Assembly: GCA_025935735.1 (NCBI GenBank)
Contig: JAICUS010000153.1
Coordinates: forward strand, 1-11,010
Length of the DNA stretch: 11,010 bases
Direction: 5' to 3'
Source: Solirubrobacteraceae bacterium
Lineage (GTDB): Bacteria > Actinomycetota > Thermoleophilia > Solirubrobacterales > Solirubrobacteraceae
In this document: positions 1 through 6,820 of the stretch, one piece after another
How the letters are laid out: each line of letters starts with the position of its first letter
How positions within the stretch are numbered: the stretch's first letter is position 1
Translations under genes and position numbers: made by a program
Notes under the pieces: generated by a model
Database searches by the model: none
Seen by the model: only the letters and a program-made list of their open reading frames with translations
Told to the model about the DNA's origin: nothing

Positions 1-2
1 GG

Positions 3-377
3 CAGGGCCTCGGGCTCGTTGACGAGTACGACCTGGCGGGCCATCTGCGCGCGCGGGTGGCGCAGTTCGGGGCGCTCAACGCGCCCTGGGGCCTGGCCCG
101 GGCGCCGGCGAACTTCGGCCGCTTCTCCGGCGATCTCCTGGTCGGGAACTTCGGCGACGGCCGCATCACCGCCTTCCGCGACCGCTCGCACCGCGGGTTC
201 GCGCCCGCCGGGCAGTTGCGCACGGCGACGGGGCGCCGGGTCACGATCGACGGACTGTGGGCGCTGCAGTTCGGGATGGGCGCGCCCAGCAACGGCCCGA
301 CGGACTCACTGTTCTTCACCGCCGGGCCGAACGACGAGAACCACGGTCTCTTCGGCACGATCCGCGCAACGCCGTAA
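3..377 (+). CDS. TIGR03118-type secreted protein, C-terminal part (5' end outside window)
   Basis: The frame is open from the left edge (first full codon at base 3) to a TAA at 375-377, giving about 124 residues of a longer protein. The visible part carries a block resembling the C-terminus of the TIGR03118 family: PWGLARAP, then [13 protein letters not shown], a GLWALQFG segment, and the ending [17 protein letters not shown]. Family members are usually several hundred residues, exported and predicted to fold as a beta-propeller; their function is unknown. The [11 protein letters not shown] segment looks like one propeller blade. No catalytic residues can be named. The family call rests on remembered motifs, and the signal peptide and start are not visible. 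A strong GC hairpin follows nine bases after the stop, so this is probably the last gene of its transcript. Confidence 0.82.
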   Translation, partial: QGLGLVDEYDLAGHLRARVAQFGALNAPWGLARAPANFGRFSGDLLVGNFGDGRITAFRDRSHRGFAPAGQLRTATGRRVTIDGLWALQFGMGAPSNGPTDSLFFTAGPNDENHGLFGTIRATP

Positions 378-386
378 TCACTTCAG

Positions 387-410
387 GGCCCGGGCCGCAC
401 GGCCCGGGCC
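387..410 (+). terminator. GC-rich hairpin after the TIGR03118-type gene
   Basis: Two copies of the ten-base sequence GGCCCGGGCC, itself a palindrome, are separated by GCAC. They can form a perfect 10-bp stem with a 4-base loop. The hairpin begins nine bases after the TAA at 377, where a transcription terminator would sit. No U-tract follows (the next bases are GGACGCGC), so it is either the U-less type common in high-GC actinobacteria or an mRNA 3'-end stabiliser. The structure is read directly; the function is inferred. Confidence 0.55.
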
Positions 411-867
411 GGACGCGCGCCGTCAGGACGTCGTGGGCCGGTCCTGCGGGTCTGATCAGCCGCCTTGCCGCGTGCCGGGTAGTCCTGGCCACCGCCCGCC
501 GGCGCCGTCACCGCTGCTCATGCGTCCCCCGCATCATCGAAACGGGCACAACTCACCGACCGCTCCGCCGGCACGCCGATCAAGCCGACCGCGGGGCGCG
601 CTCTCCCTCCTGGCTGGAAGCGGCGAATCGCGGTAGTACGCGCGGCAAGCGGGCTTTCACTAGTGGCAATTCGCGGCGCGTCATCAATCAGACGCGTGGT
701 CGATGCGCGCCAATCCGGTCTTTGGTTACGTGCCAGCCCACGCCATGGTAGGTGAGAGACATGCCCTTGACCGCCCACCCGGCGAATGGTCGTGTTGCCG
801 CAGATTGCCATCACGCGGGAAGGCGCTGCAGGCAGCAGCCGGGCGTCGACCGAGAGGAGGATGGGCC
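411..867. other. Long intergenic stretch without a supportable gene
   Basis: About 450 bases lie between the hairpin and the next start codon. Open frames exist on both strands (for example minus 814-518 and plus 257-751), but they are rich in Arg, Pro and Ser, resemble no family I know and lack ribosome binding sites. I see no tRNA-like cloverleaf, no long repeat and no clear -35/-10 pair. The promoter of the secreted-protein gene at 868 should lie in its right half. The region could also hold decayed coding sequence or an unrecognised small RNA. Confidence 0.5.
854..860 (+). promoter_or_regulatory. Ribosome binding site deciding the start at 868
   Basis: GAGGAGG is a near-perfect anti-16S match seven bases before the ATG at 868. 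An ATG at 861 directly abuts it but is in another frame. This fixes the start of the secreted protein against the longer open frame beginning at 703. Confidence 0.75.
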
Positions 868-1374
868 ATGTGGACGTCTTTGACCAAGCGTGCAGTGGTG
901 ACGGTCGCCGCGGCGTTGACGACCGCGTTCGTGATCTCCGCGGATGCCGCTGCTCAGGATCAGCACGATCTCGTGTTCCCGCCTGGCGTGGCCTGCGACT
1001 TCGCCCTGGCGGTGGACATCGGGGCCGGTGGCCCTCGAGTCGACCACTCGTTCACGGACGCCAACGGGAACCCGGTGCGGATCCTGTCGACGGGTGTCGG
1101 CAACCAACTGACGTTCACGAACCTGTCCAACGGCGCCACAATCGCCACGCCGGCGAACGGCGCGGTGACAAACACCGTGTTCAATGCCGACGGATCGCAG
1201 ACGGTGACGCTGACGGGCCATAACATCCTCATCCTGTTCCCGACGGACGTGCCCGCCGGTCCATCGACGACGCTCTATGTTGGACGCGTGGTCTTCACTG
1301 TTGACGCCAACGGAGTGACGACGCTGAAGTCAACGAGCGGCACGGCAACGGACATCTGCGCAGCGGTGTCGTGA
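868..1374 (+). CDS. Small secreted protein of unknown function
   Basis: The product is 168 residues. I chose the ATG at 868 because GAGGAGG at 854-860 lies seven bases upstream and because it places a signal peptide exactly at the N-terminus: MWTSLTKR, then a hydrophobic core at about residues 9-24, then a probable signal peptidase I site near Ala-Asp-Ala-Ala-Ala (about 25-29). The frame is open further upstream to 703, but that part is unlike protein. The mature part is about 139 residues, rich in Thr, Asn, Val and Gly, probably all beta, with just two cysteines (Cys43 and Cys164) near its two ends that could form a disulfide. It resembles a group of actinobacterial exported proteins of unknown function with an N-terminal Cys-x-Phe and a beta-rich body. 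It has no catalytic motif and appears to be a single-gene unit. Confidence 0.82.
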   Translation: MWTSLTKRAVVTVAAALTTAFVISADAAAQDQHDLVFPPGVACDFALAVDIGAGGPRVDHSFTDANGNPVRILSTGVGNQLTFTNLSNGATIATPANGAVTNTVFNADGSQTVTLTGHNILILFPTDVPAGPSTTLYVGRVVFTVDANGVTTLKSTSGTATDICAAVS

Positions 1375-1517
1375 AGCCCTGACCGTTCGCATCCCGCCAG
1401 ACTCGCCCGGCAAGCGCGCGGCAACGATGATTCTTCTGCCGTTCCGGGCGCTTCTCGGCCTCAGCATGCCGGAGCCCGTCCCTCCATTCACTCCCGGCGA
1501 TGTCACGGGTCGTGCGG

Positions 1518-1545
1518 GCGTCGCCGCCCCGGCGGCTGGCGACGC
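1518..1545 (-). terminator. Candidate hairpin downstream of the DUF5995 gene
   Basis: GCGTCGCC (1518-1525) and GGCGACGC (1538-1545) are perfect 8-base inverted repeats around a 12-base loop that contains a smaller GCC/GGC pair. The element lies 16 bases past the stop of the minus-strand DUF5995 gene, in the gap between convergent genes ending at 1374 and 1562, where termination of either transcript would be expected. It has no U-tract, so the function is tentative. The rest of the 1375-1561 gap holds only a 43-codon open frame without a ribosome binding site. Confidence 0.35.
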
Positions 1546-1561
1546 GCATCCGCGATAGGCC

Positions 1562-2314
1562 TCAGGCCGGACGCAGCAGGTCGGCCCAGCGCTGGATGCC
1601 CGGCACGCTGGGCACCAGCAGGCCGCGGCCGAACGCTCCCACCGTATGGGCAAGGGCGTCGCGGAAGTCCTCGGCCAGTTCGGGGGCCCCGGCCAGGTGG
1701 GAGAGCGTGAGCGCGTTCGTCCACGCCGCGTCGCGCGCCCGCAGCAGGCTCCAGATGGCCACGCGGTCGTCGACATGGCCCAGCACCCGATCGAGCCGAC
1801 GCAGGACGCCGGTGAGCATCCAGCGCTTCGCGTGTGCCTCGGCGCGCTGGAAGACGTCCGCCATCCGCTCGAAGTCGCGGTGCTGGGGCGAGTCGTCGTC
1901 CAGCCCCATGCCACGCGCTTGACAGGTGGCGACGATCTGCATCGGCAGGTCGTAGTTGAGGTGAGCGTTCACGCCGGCGAGCGCGAACTGGATCGGCGCC
2001 ACCCGCTTCGCAAAGCGCTGCTCGAACAGCGGGCGCCAGGCGGGCGGGGCGGCGCCCGGGCCGGCTTGGGCGGCGACGACCGCCGCCAGGTAGGCGTTCG
2101 CGAACGCCACGTCGAGCGCCTCCATGAACGCTGGGTCCGCGGCCTCCCGCGCGATCACCGCGCGCCGCACCTCGGTCGTGACCTCCAGATACAGGTGGTT
2201 GAAGTAGCGCACGCCATCGCCGCGGGGCAACCGGCCGCGCAGCGCGCCCAGATCGTCGACGACGTCGCCGATCGTCGTGGCCGGGAGGTGGGGCAGCTCC
2301 AGGCCGGCGCTCAC
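1562..2314 (-). CDS. DUF5995 family protein
   Basis: The product is 250 residues, starting at a GTG at 2314-2312 that overlaps the stop of the upstream oxidoreductase (GTGA). The frame runs on upstream to 2830, but that part is the antiphase shadow of the oxidoreductase. The protein is mostly alpha-helical and shows features I associate with DUF5995: RYFNHLYLEVT (about 36-46), FANAYLAAV (about 71-79), PLFEQRF (about 95-101) and the hallmark FALAGVNAHLNYDLP (about 110-124). The conserved His, Asn and Asp residues suggest a polar or metal site, but no activity is established for the family to my knowledge. It has no signal peptide or membrane segment. It has no Shine-Dalgarno of its own, so translation probably depends on re-initiation after the oxidoreductase, suggesting the two products are needed together. 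Confidence 0.85.
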   Translation of the reverse strand: MSAGLELPHLPATTIGDVVDDLGALRGRLPRGDGVRYFNHLYLEVTTEVRRAVIAREAADPAFMEALDVAFANAYLAAVVAAQAGPGAAPPAWRPLFEQRFAKRVAPIQFALAGVNAHLNYDLPMQIVATCQARGMGLDDDSPQHRDFERMADVFQRAEAHAKRWMLTGVLRRLDRVLGHVDDRVAIWSLLRARDAAWTNALTLSHLAGAPELAEDFRDALAHTVGAFGRGLLVPSVPGIQRWADLLRPA

Positions 2315-4047
2315 GGCAGCAGATCGCGCAGACGCGTGACGGGGTTGATGGCGAGCGAGCCGTCGGAGACTGCGACCGTGGGCGGCGGGCCGTGGCCTCC
2401 GGGTAGCCGGTACAGGACGCGGTCGATCTCGCGGGCGAGGGCGAAGGGCAGCCCGCCCGGTTCCCGCAGCGGCCATGTGCGGCAGCGCTCGGCGTCCGAG
2501 TCGGTGGCGTCGAGGATCGCGTTGACCGCGCGGCGCGCCGCCTCGTTGGCGCCCTCCATCGTGGCCAGATCGGTGAAGGTCTGCACGTAGTCGGAGGCGA
2601 GGAAGAGGTTCGCGATCTCGGGGAGGGCCGCTGTCGGGCGGTGCAGCCACGAGCCGGCCGTGTTGACCAGCAGCGGCTCGAGGTTCATCGCCTCCGTCGG
2701 GTTGGGATAGACGATCGAGGGATCGAGGAACCACGCAGCGCGCCAGGCGTCGTCGAGCACCGTGGTGCCGTCGTTGAGCGCGGCCTTGAGCTGGTCCCAG
2801 ACCTCCGCGGCCACCTCCTCGCGGGAACACGAGCGCGCGAGCTTGCCCTTGGCTGAGAACTCGCCCGGCGACTCCCAGTCGGAGATGTCGACCGAGAGGA
2901 CGCCGCCGACGTCGCCGTCGCCCATGTCGTGCGGGTTGAACCCCGGCCAGAACTGCCGCTGGGAGATCGACGTCAACGCCCAGGCCGAGTCGATGTAGAT
3001 CGTGTGGCCGTGAACGAGCGGGACGTCGCGGGTGAGGTAGTACTGGATCCCGTTCATCCAGCGCACCTGGAGCCGGTCGAGCCCCGCCAGCGCCGGGCTG
3101 ACCCGCTTGAGCGCGTCCATCTCGATCTGCTCGCGCAGCACCTCCACCGGCACCGCCGCCACATAGTGATCCGCGGTGTCCGCGAACGGCGCCCCCGCCG
3201 GCGCGAGCGCCGCGTCGACCGGTTGGACGCGCACGCCGGTCACGCGTTCACCCCGGCTCTCGATCGCCTCGACGCGGCACCCCAGGCGATAGTCGACGCC
3301 CAGCCGCCGCAGCTCCTCCAGCCACGGGTCGATCCACACGTCGCTCGTCGGGCCGTTCAGCACTCGGTCGGCCCGGCCATCCGGCCTGGCCAGGTCCTGC
3401 AGCAGCTGCAGCAGGATGTAGCCGCCGGTGCGCGCGCTCATCTCCCGCGCCCGCGCGGCCACCAGCGACCGCGTCAGTCCATCGGCCAGGAACTTCTGAA
3501 AGCCGGTCGAGCGATGCTCAGCGTCCGCGAACACCCACCAGCTCTCGTTCTCGTACTCGCCGAAGCGGCGCGCGTCGCACGCCGAGAGCAGATCGCTGAG
3601 CAGCCCGACGAAATGCGCCTGATCCTCCGCCGGGATGCCCAGATGGCCGGCGAAGGCGAGCGCGAACTTCAGAGTCGCCTCCCAATCGGCCGGCGTGACC
3701 GGGAAGTGCACCGGCGCCACGAGCTCGTTCTGCGCGTCCGCGCGCGCGATCTCCACCTGGGTCGAGGTCACGAGATTGTCGAACACGCCCTGGGCCTGCC
3801 CGCGGTACGGGATCCGGCTCATCGTGTCCGGAACGTGCTTGTAGAACCCCGGGAAGAACCGGAACCCGTGCTCGCCGGGCAATGCCCGGCGCCCACCCGT
3901 CCCCGGGACCGCGTCCATGCTGCGCGCCTTGCCACCGGGCAACGGCCGCAACTCGTAGACCACCACCGTGAACCCGCGCGCGGCCAGCTCGTGCGCGGCG
4001 GTCATGCCCGCCACGCCGCCGCCCAAGACGATCACCTTGCCGGCCAT
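2311..4047 (-). CDS. FAD-dependent oxidoreductase (amine oxidase / phytoene desaturase-like fold)
   Basis: The product is 578 residues from the ATG at 4047, chosen because it sits right before the dinucleotide-binding strand. The frame extends to 4176, and a GTG about 24 bases upstream cannot be excluded, since no strong ribosome binding site is visible. The N-terminal Rossmann motif is KVIVLGGGVAG (residues 4-14) with the ribose-binding Glu32, followed by PGGKARS (37-43), as in amine oxidases and carotenoid desaturases. The C-terminal FAD motif is ASDYVQTFTDLATMEGANEA (about 484-503), very like desaturases and hydroxysqualene dehydroxylase (HpnE)-like enzymes. The middle carries WMNGIQYYLTRDVP, also typical of that group. 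It probably oxidises or desaturates a hydrophobic substrate in the cytoplasm; the substrate is unknown. No squalene or phytoene synthase gene is nearby, so a carotenoid or hopanoid role is not shown. It forms a two-gene operon with the DUF5995 gene (4-base overlap). Confidence 0.9.
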   Translation of the reverse strand: MAGKVIVLGGGVAGMTAAHELAARGFTVVVYELRPLPGGKARSMDAVPGTGGRRALPGEHGFRFFPGFYKHVPDTMSRIPYRGQAQGVFDNLVTSTQVEIARADAQNELVAPVHFPVTPADWEATLKFALAFAGHLGIPAEDQAHFVGLLSDLLSACDARRFGEYENESWWVFADAEHRSTGFQKFLADGLTRSLVAARAREMSARTGGYILLQLLQDLARPDGRADRVLNGPTSDVWIDPWLEELRRLGVDYRLGCRVEAIESRGERVTGVRVQPVDAALAPAGAPFADTADHYVAAVPVEVLREQIEMDALKRVSPALAGLDRLQVRWMNGIQYYLTRDVPLVHGHTIYIDSAWALTSISQRQFWPGFNPHDMGDGDVGGVLSVDISDWESPGEFSAKGKLARSCSREEVAAEVWDQLKAALNDGTTVLDDAWRAAWFLDPSIVYPNPTEAMNLEPLLVNTAGSWLHRPTAALPEIANLFLASDYVQTFTDLATMEGANEAARRAVNAILDATDSDAERCRTWPLREPGGLPFALAREIDRVLYRLPGGHGPPPTVAVSDGSLAINPVTRLRDLLP

Positions 4048-4280
4048 GAGATCGCCGACGACTCTACGCACGCTGGACGCCCACCTCCAAACACGGCGCC
4101 CGCCGCCCCCCGGGGGGAGCCCAACTGCTGCGGCGCACGACGTTCGCGCGCGGACACCCACATAGGCCTGGATCATTCCGGATGGGGGCGGCCGGCGGGG
4201 ATGGCAATGCCCCGCGCCGCCGGCTCTTCGCCTGGTTCGGATGATGTGGACGGCGTCGGTCGCCGGTGGGATCGCGGCTC
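4048..4280. promoter_or_regulatory. Divergent intergenic region between the FAD oxidoreductase and membrane protein genes
   Basis: This 233-base gap must hold promoters for both directions. It contains a perfect 12-base palindrome CCCCCCGGGGGG at 4106-4117 and an imperfect hairpin (GCGGGG at 4195-4200 with CCCCGC at 4210-4215, 9-base loop) about 65 bases before the plus-strand gene. I could not pick a convincing -35/-10 pair on either strand. Confidence 0.35.
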
Positions 4281-4883
4281 ATGACGCTCGAGCGCTGGAT
4301 GGCGACGCTCTTCGCTCTCGGCTCGGCGCTTTTCCTGGTGGGCCCGTTCCCCGGTTACGTGCAGCTGGTCGGAGCCACCGCCGACGCGGCCACGTTCTTC
4401 GTCGGCTCGATCCTGTTCACACTCGGGGGCGCGCTGCAGACCCGGCTCGCGATTCCCCACCGCCACGACGCCGTGGGGCGCGCGGCGTTGTGGGCGGCCG
4501 CCATCCAGTCAGCCGGCACGCTGTTCTTCAACGTCTCGACGTTCCGGGCGCTGCACACCGCCCTCTCCGCGCCGAACTACAACCGGCTCGTGTGGCGGCC
4601 CGACGCGCTCGGCTCGATCTGCTTCCTCGTCTCAGGCCTGATCGCGTACGGCGCGTCCCCACGGCGCGGCTGGCGGCCGGTGCAAGGCTTTGCGGGGTGG
4701 TGGCAGCCCGCGGTCAACCTCGCCGGATGCGTGTTCTTTGGCATCTCGGCCGTCGCCGGCTACGTTGTCCCGTCGAAGGGCTCGATGATCGATCTCGCCG
4801 CCGCCAACTGGAACACAGCGCTCGGAGCGGTGTGCTTCCTCGCCTGCGCGCTCGGCGGACTGACCACCAGAGCCAGACACTGA
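4281..4883 (+). CDS. Six-helix integral membrane protein, YrhK-like, function unknown
   Basis: The product is 200 residues from the ATG at 4281. A GTG at 4266 in the same frame would add five residues; I prefer the ATG because the weak GGTGGG at 4265-4270 suits it. I see six hydrophobic segments at roughly residues 7-25, 34-54, 66-86, 108-126, 142-165 and 174-194. Several share a motif of the form G-S/A-x-L/C-F-x-x-x-G (GSALFLVG, GSILFTLG, GSICFLVSG, GAVCFLACALGG), suggesting an internally repeated architecture like that of YrhK-domain proteins; this assignment is tentative. Polar loops include an HRHD segment after helix 2 and FRALHTALSAPNYN between helices 3 and 4. It has no transport signature or catalytic motif. 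It appears monocistronic, divergent from the oxidoreductase and 276 bases before the glutamate decarboxylase. Confidence 0.75.
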   Translation: MTLERWMATLFALGSALFLVGPFPGYVQLVGATADAATFFVGSILFTLGGALQTRLAIPHRHDAVGRAALWAAAIQSAGTLFFNVSTFRALHTALSAPNYNRLVWRPDALGSICFLVSGLIAYGASPRRGWRPVQGFAGWWQPAVNLAGCVFFGISAVAGYVVPSKGSMIDLAAANWNTALGAVCFLACALGGLTTRARH

Positions 4884-5053
4884 TCTGCGCCTGACCGAAG
4901 ACGTCTCGGTCGTGTTCGCCGCGGCGTGCCGTGTCGGTGGAGAGCGCGAGCCGCCAAAGGCTCAGGTGCGCACGCCGCCGCGAGGGACGCCGAAGCAACC
5001 GCGCCGGGGCCAAGACCGGTCCAACGCGACGCGCACGCGTGAGCGGCACATTT

Positions 5054-5071
5054 CATCCCGTCGGGGGGATG
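5054..5071 (+). repeat. Inverted repeat CATCCC/GGGATG upstream of the glutamate decarboxylase gene
   Basis: CATCCC (5054-5059) and GGGATG (5066-5071) form a 6-bp stem with a 6-base loop in the 276-base gap before the decarboxylase gene. It may be an operator half-site pair or the terminator of the preceding membrane-protein transcript; the sequence does not separate these. The rest of 4884-5159 shows no gene. Confidence 0.3.
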
Positions 5072-5096
5072 CAGCTGCCGCCGGCCGGTGCTTAAG

Positions 5097-5126
5097 GTCG
5101 ACGGCGTCATCTCGGTTGTCGACGGC
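5097..5126 (+). repeat. Direct repeat GTCGACGGC, period 21, in the glutamate decarboxylase leader
   Basis: GTCGACGGC occurs at 5097-5105 and again at 5118-5126, exactly 21 bases (two helical turns) apart and about 35-60 bases before the GTG start. Each copy contains the palindrome GTCGAC. Spacing and placement suit a tandem operator, but no regulator is identified, and GTCGAC is not rare at this base composition. Confidence 0.4.
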
Positions 5127-5145
5127 AGCCGCCAGTTCGTGGCCT

Positions 5146-5152
5146 GAGGAGG
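5146..5152 (+). promoter_or_regulatory. Ribosome binding site of the glutamate decarboxylase gene
   Basis: GAGGAGG lies seven bases before the GTG at 5160 and supports that GTG as the true start. Confidence 0.75.
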
Positions 5153-5159
5153 TACGACC

Positions 5160-6596
5160 GTGTCGATCCAGCAGCGCAGCGAGACCGGGCCGGCGGCGCC
5201 CAACGGCGGCGAACGGCAGCATCTGATCGAGGGGCTCGAAGCGCTGTCGCGCGAGTACGGCAACCGCTTCCTGCTCGAGCCGGCACCCGACAACCGGTTG
5301 CCCGACCACGGGATGGGGGCGGTCGACGCGATGCGCCTGATCGGTGAGGAGCTGGTCCTTGACGGGATCCCGCAGCGAAACCTGGCGACCTTCGTGACGA
5401 CCTGGATGGAGCCCGAGGCGCAGCGGGTGATCGCGGAGAATCTGCACCGGAACTTCATCGATCACGCCGAGTATCCGCAGACGGCGGAGATCGAGCAGCG
5501 CTGTATCCGCATGCTCGCCGATCTGTTCCACGCACCAGGGGAGACAACGGGGGCGCGCACGCAGGGATCGTCGGAGGCGATCATGCTCGGCGCGCTGTCT
5601 TTGAAGTGGAAGTGGCGTGAGCGCCGCGAGCGGGCCGGTAAGGACACGCTGAGCCCGAACCTCGTGTTCGGCGGCGACGTGCACGTGGTGTGGGAGAAAT
5701 TCTGTCGCTACTTCGACGTCGAGCCGCGGATCATCCCGCTGCACCCCGACAAGTACACCATCGGGCCTGCGGACGTCGAGCCTTACGTGGACGAGAACAC
5801 GATCGGCGTGGCCGCGGTGCTGGGGACGACGTTCACCGGCCATGCGGATGACATCGAGGGCATCAACGACTTGCTCGTCGGGTTGCGTGACGAGAAGGGA
5901 CTGGACGTCCCCCTGCATGTGGACGCGGCCAGCGGCGGGTTCGTGTGGCCGTTTCTATACCCCGACACGGCGTGGGACTTCCGCTTGGAGCAGGTCCGCT
6001 CGATCAATGTCTCCGGGCACAAGTTCGGGCTCGTCTACCCGGGCATCGGCTGGCTGGTATTCCGTGAGAAGGCCGACCTGGCCGAGGATCTCGTGTTTTA
6101 CGAGAACTATCTCGGCAAGACCGACGCGACGTTTACGCTGAACTTCTCGACCGGCGCTTCCATGGTGCTGGCCCAGTACTTCAACTTCGTCCGCCTCGGC
6201 CGTGCCGGCTACCGCTACATCATGGAGACCATGATGCAGAACACGCGGCGTCTGGCGCAGCAGATCGCCGACGTAGGCCCGTTCCGCCTGGTCGGCGAGC
6301 CTGGCGCGGCGCAGCTCCCGCTTGTCGCGTTCCAACTCGCCGAGGAGCACGACTACGACGAGTTCGACATCGCCTCCCAGCTCGCCGCGGAGCGCGGCTG
6401 GATGGTCCCCGCCTACACGCTCCCGCCCAACGCCCAGCACGTCACGATCATGCGCGCCCTGGTCAAGCTCACGCTCGGGCACAGCCTGGCCGCGACGCTG
6501 GCCGCCGACATCGCGCAGGCCTGCGAGACGCTCGAGCACAAGGGCGGCCTGCACGAGCTTGACCGCCGGCGAGTCAAGACCGGCACCGGTTATTAG
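5160..6596 (+). CDS. gadB: Glutamate decarboxylase (PLP-dependent)
   Basis: The product is 478 residues, close to the usual bacterial length of about 465. It would convert L-glutamate to GABA plus CO2 in the cytoplasm, using up one proton. The group II PLP-decarboxylase core is complete: QGSSEA at 135-140 (phosphate-binding serines), HVDAASGG at 253-260 with Asp255 for the pyridine nitrogen, and SGHKFG at 285-290 with Lys288 as the Schiff-base lysine. The N-terminal substrate-site region is also typical (ATFVTTWMEPEA, 76-87; NFIDHAEYPQTAEIE, 98-112). The GTG start has a strong ribosome binding site. The C-terminus (VKTGTGY) lacks the terminal His-Thr of E. coli GadB, whose His465 blocks the site at neutral pH, and is too short for a plant-type calmodulin-binding tail. 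No GABA antiporter, GABA shunt enzyme or regulator is adjacent, so acid resistance versus GABA metabolism cannot be decided. Confidence 0.96.
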   Translation: MSIQQRSETGPAAPNGGERQHLIEGLEALSREYGNRFLLEPAPDNRLPDHGMGAVDAMRLIGEELVLDGIPQRNLATFVTTWMEPEAQRVIAENLHRNFIDHAEYPQTAEIEQRCIRMLADLFHAPGETTGARTQGSSEAIMLGALSLKWKWRERRERAGKDTLSPNLVFGGDVHVVWEKFCRYFDVEPRIIPLHPDKYTIGPADVEPYVDENTIGVAAVLGTTFTGHADDIEGINDLLVGLRDEKGLDVPLHVDAASGGFVWPFLYPDTAWDFRLEQVRSINVSGHKFGLVYPGIGWLVFREKADLAEDLVFYENYLGKTDATFTLNFSTGASMVLAQYFNFVRLGRAGYRYIMETMMQNTRRLAQQIADVGPFRLVGEPGAAQLPLVAFQLAEEHDYDEFDIASQLAAERGWMVPAYTLPPNAQHVTIMRALVKLTLGHSLAATLAADIAQACETLEHKGGLHELDRRRVKTGTGY

Positions 6597-6662
6597 CCGC
6601 GAGGCACCGAGCAAACGAGTCCCCGCCTCCTCCTGGCCGCCGAGCGCCCCGAAATCGCGGCC

Positions 6663-6816
6663 TTAGCCACGCTCTCGATTGCCGTCATGGAACTCGTCGA
6701 CAACGCCATGGGCTTCGGTGAGCGCGGTGAACCCGGCGATGTCGGCGAACAGAAGCGTCGCCGCCGGCGTGGGTGGCGACGCCCTGGGAGCTTCAGTTCG
6801 GGTCGGCCTCGGTCAC
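6663..6816 (-). pseudogene. Remnant of a class III adenylate/guanylate cyclase gene
   Basis: On the minus strand, in-frame codons at 6755-6705 read LLFADIAGFTALTEAHG, the N-terminal signature of the class III nucleotidyl cyclase catalytic domain. It includes the first metal-binding Asp (GAC at 6743-6741) in FADIAGFT. The similarity ends there: 13 unrelated residues (VVDEFHDGNRERG) follow before a TAA at 6665-6663. An intact domain needs about 150 more residues, including the second metal Asp and the transition-state Arg/Asn. The frame has no start codon. In another frame a GTG at 6816, just past the upstream stop, reads VTEADPN and then a stop, like the lost N-terminus of such a protein. A frameshift plus a 3' deletion therefore explain what remains. 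Its position suggests it was once the fifth gene of the operon starting at 10709. Confidence 0.7.
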
Positions 6817-6820
6817 GCGG

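Noticed and set aside
518..814. 98-codon minus-strand ORF in the long intergenic stretch
   Set aside because: It has no ribosome binding site, no family resemblance and atypical composition, so it is better left as non-coding.
1427..1558. 43-residue plus-strand ORF between the secreted protein and DUF5995 genes
   Set aside because: There is no ribosome binding site, it resembles no family and it overlaps the candidate terminator hairpin.
2315..2830. Upstream extension of the DUF5995 frame to an ATG at 2830
   Set aside because: The extension overlaps the oxidoreductase in another frame and reads as low-complexity Arg/Gly/Pro sequence; the DUF5995 similarity begins after the GTG at 2314.
4106..4117. 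CCCCCCGGGGGG palindrome as a terminator or operator
   Set aside because: It has no loop and could arise from base composition; function is not supported beyond noting it in the divergent region.
2929..4284. 451-codon plus-strand open frame opposite the FAD oxidoreductase
   Set aside because: It is an antisense shadow, extremely rich in Arg, His and Pro; the minus strand carries complete FAD-binding motifs.
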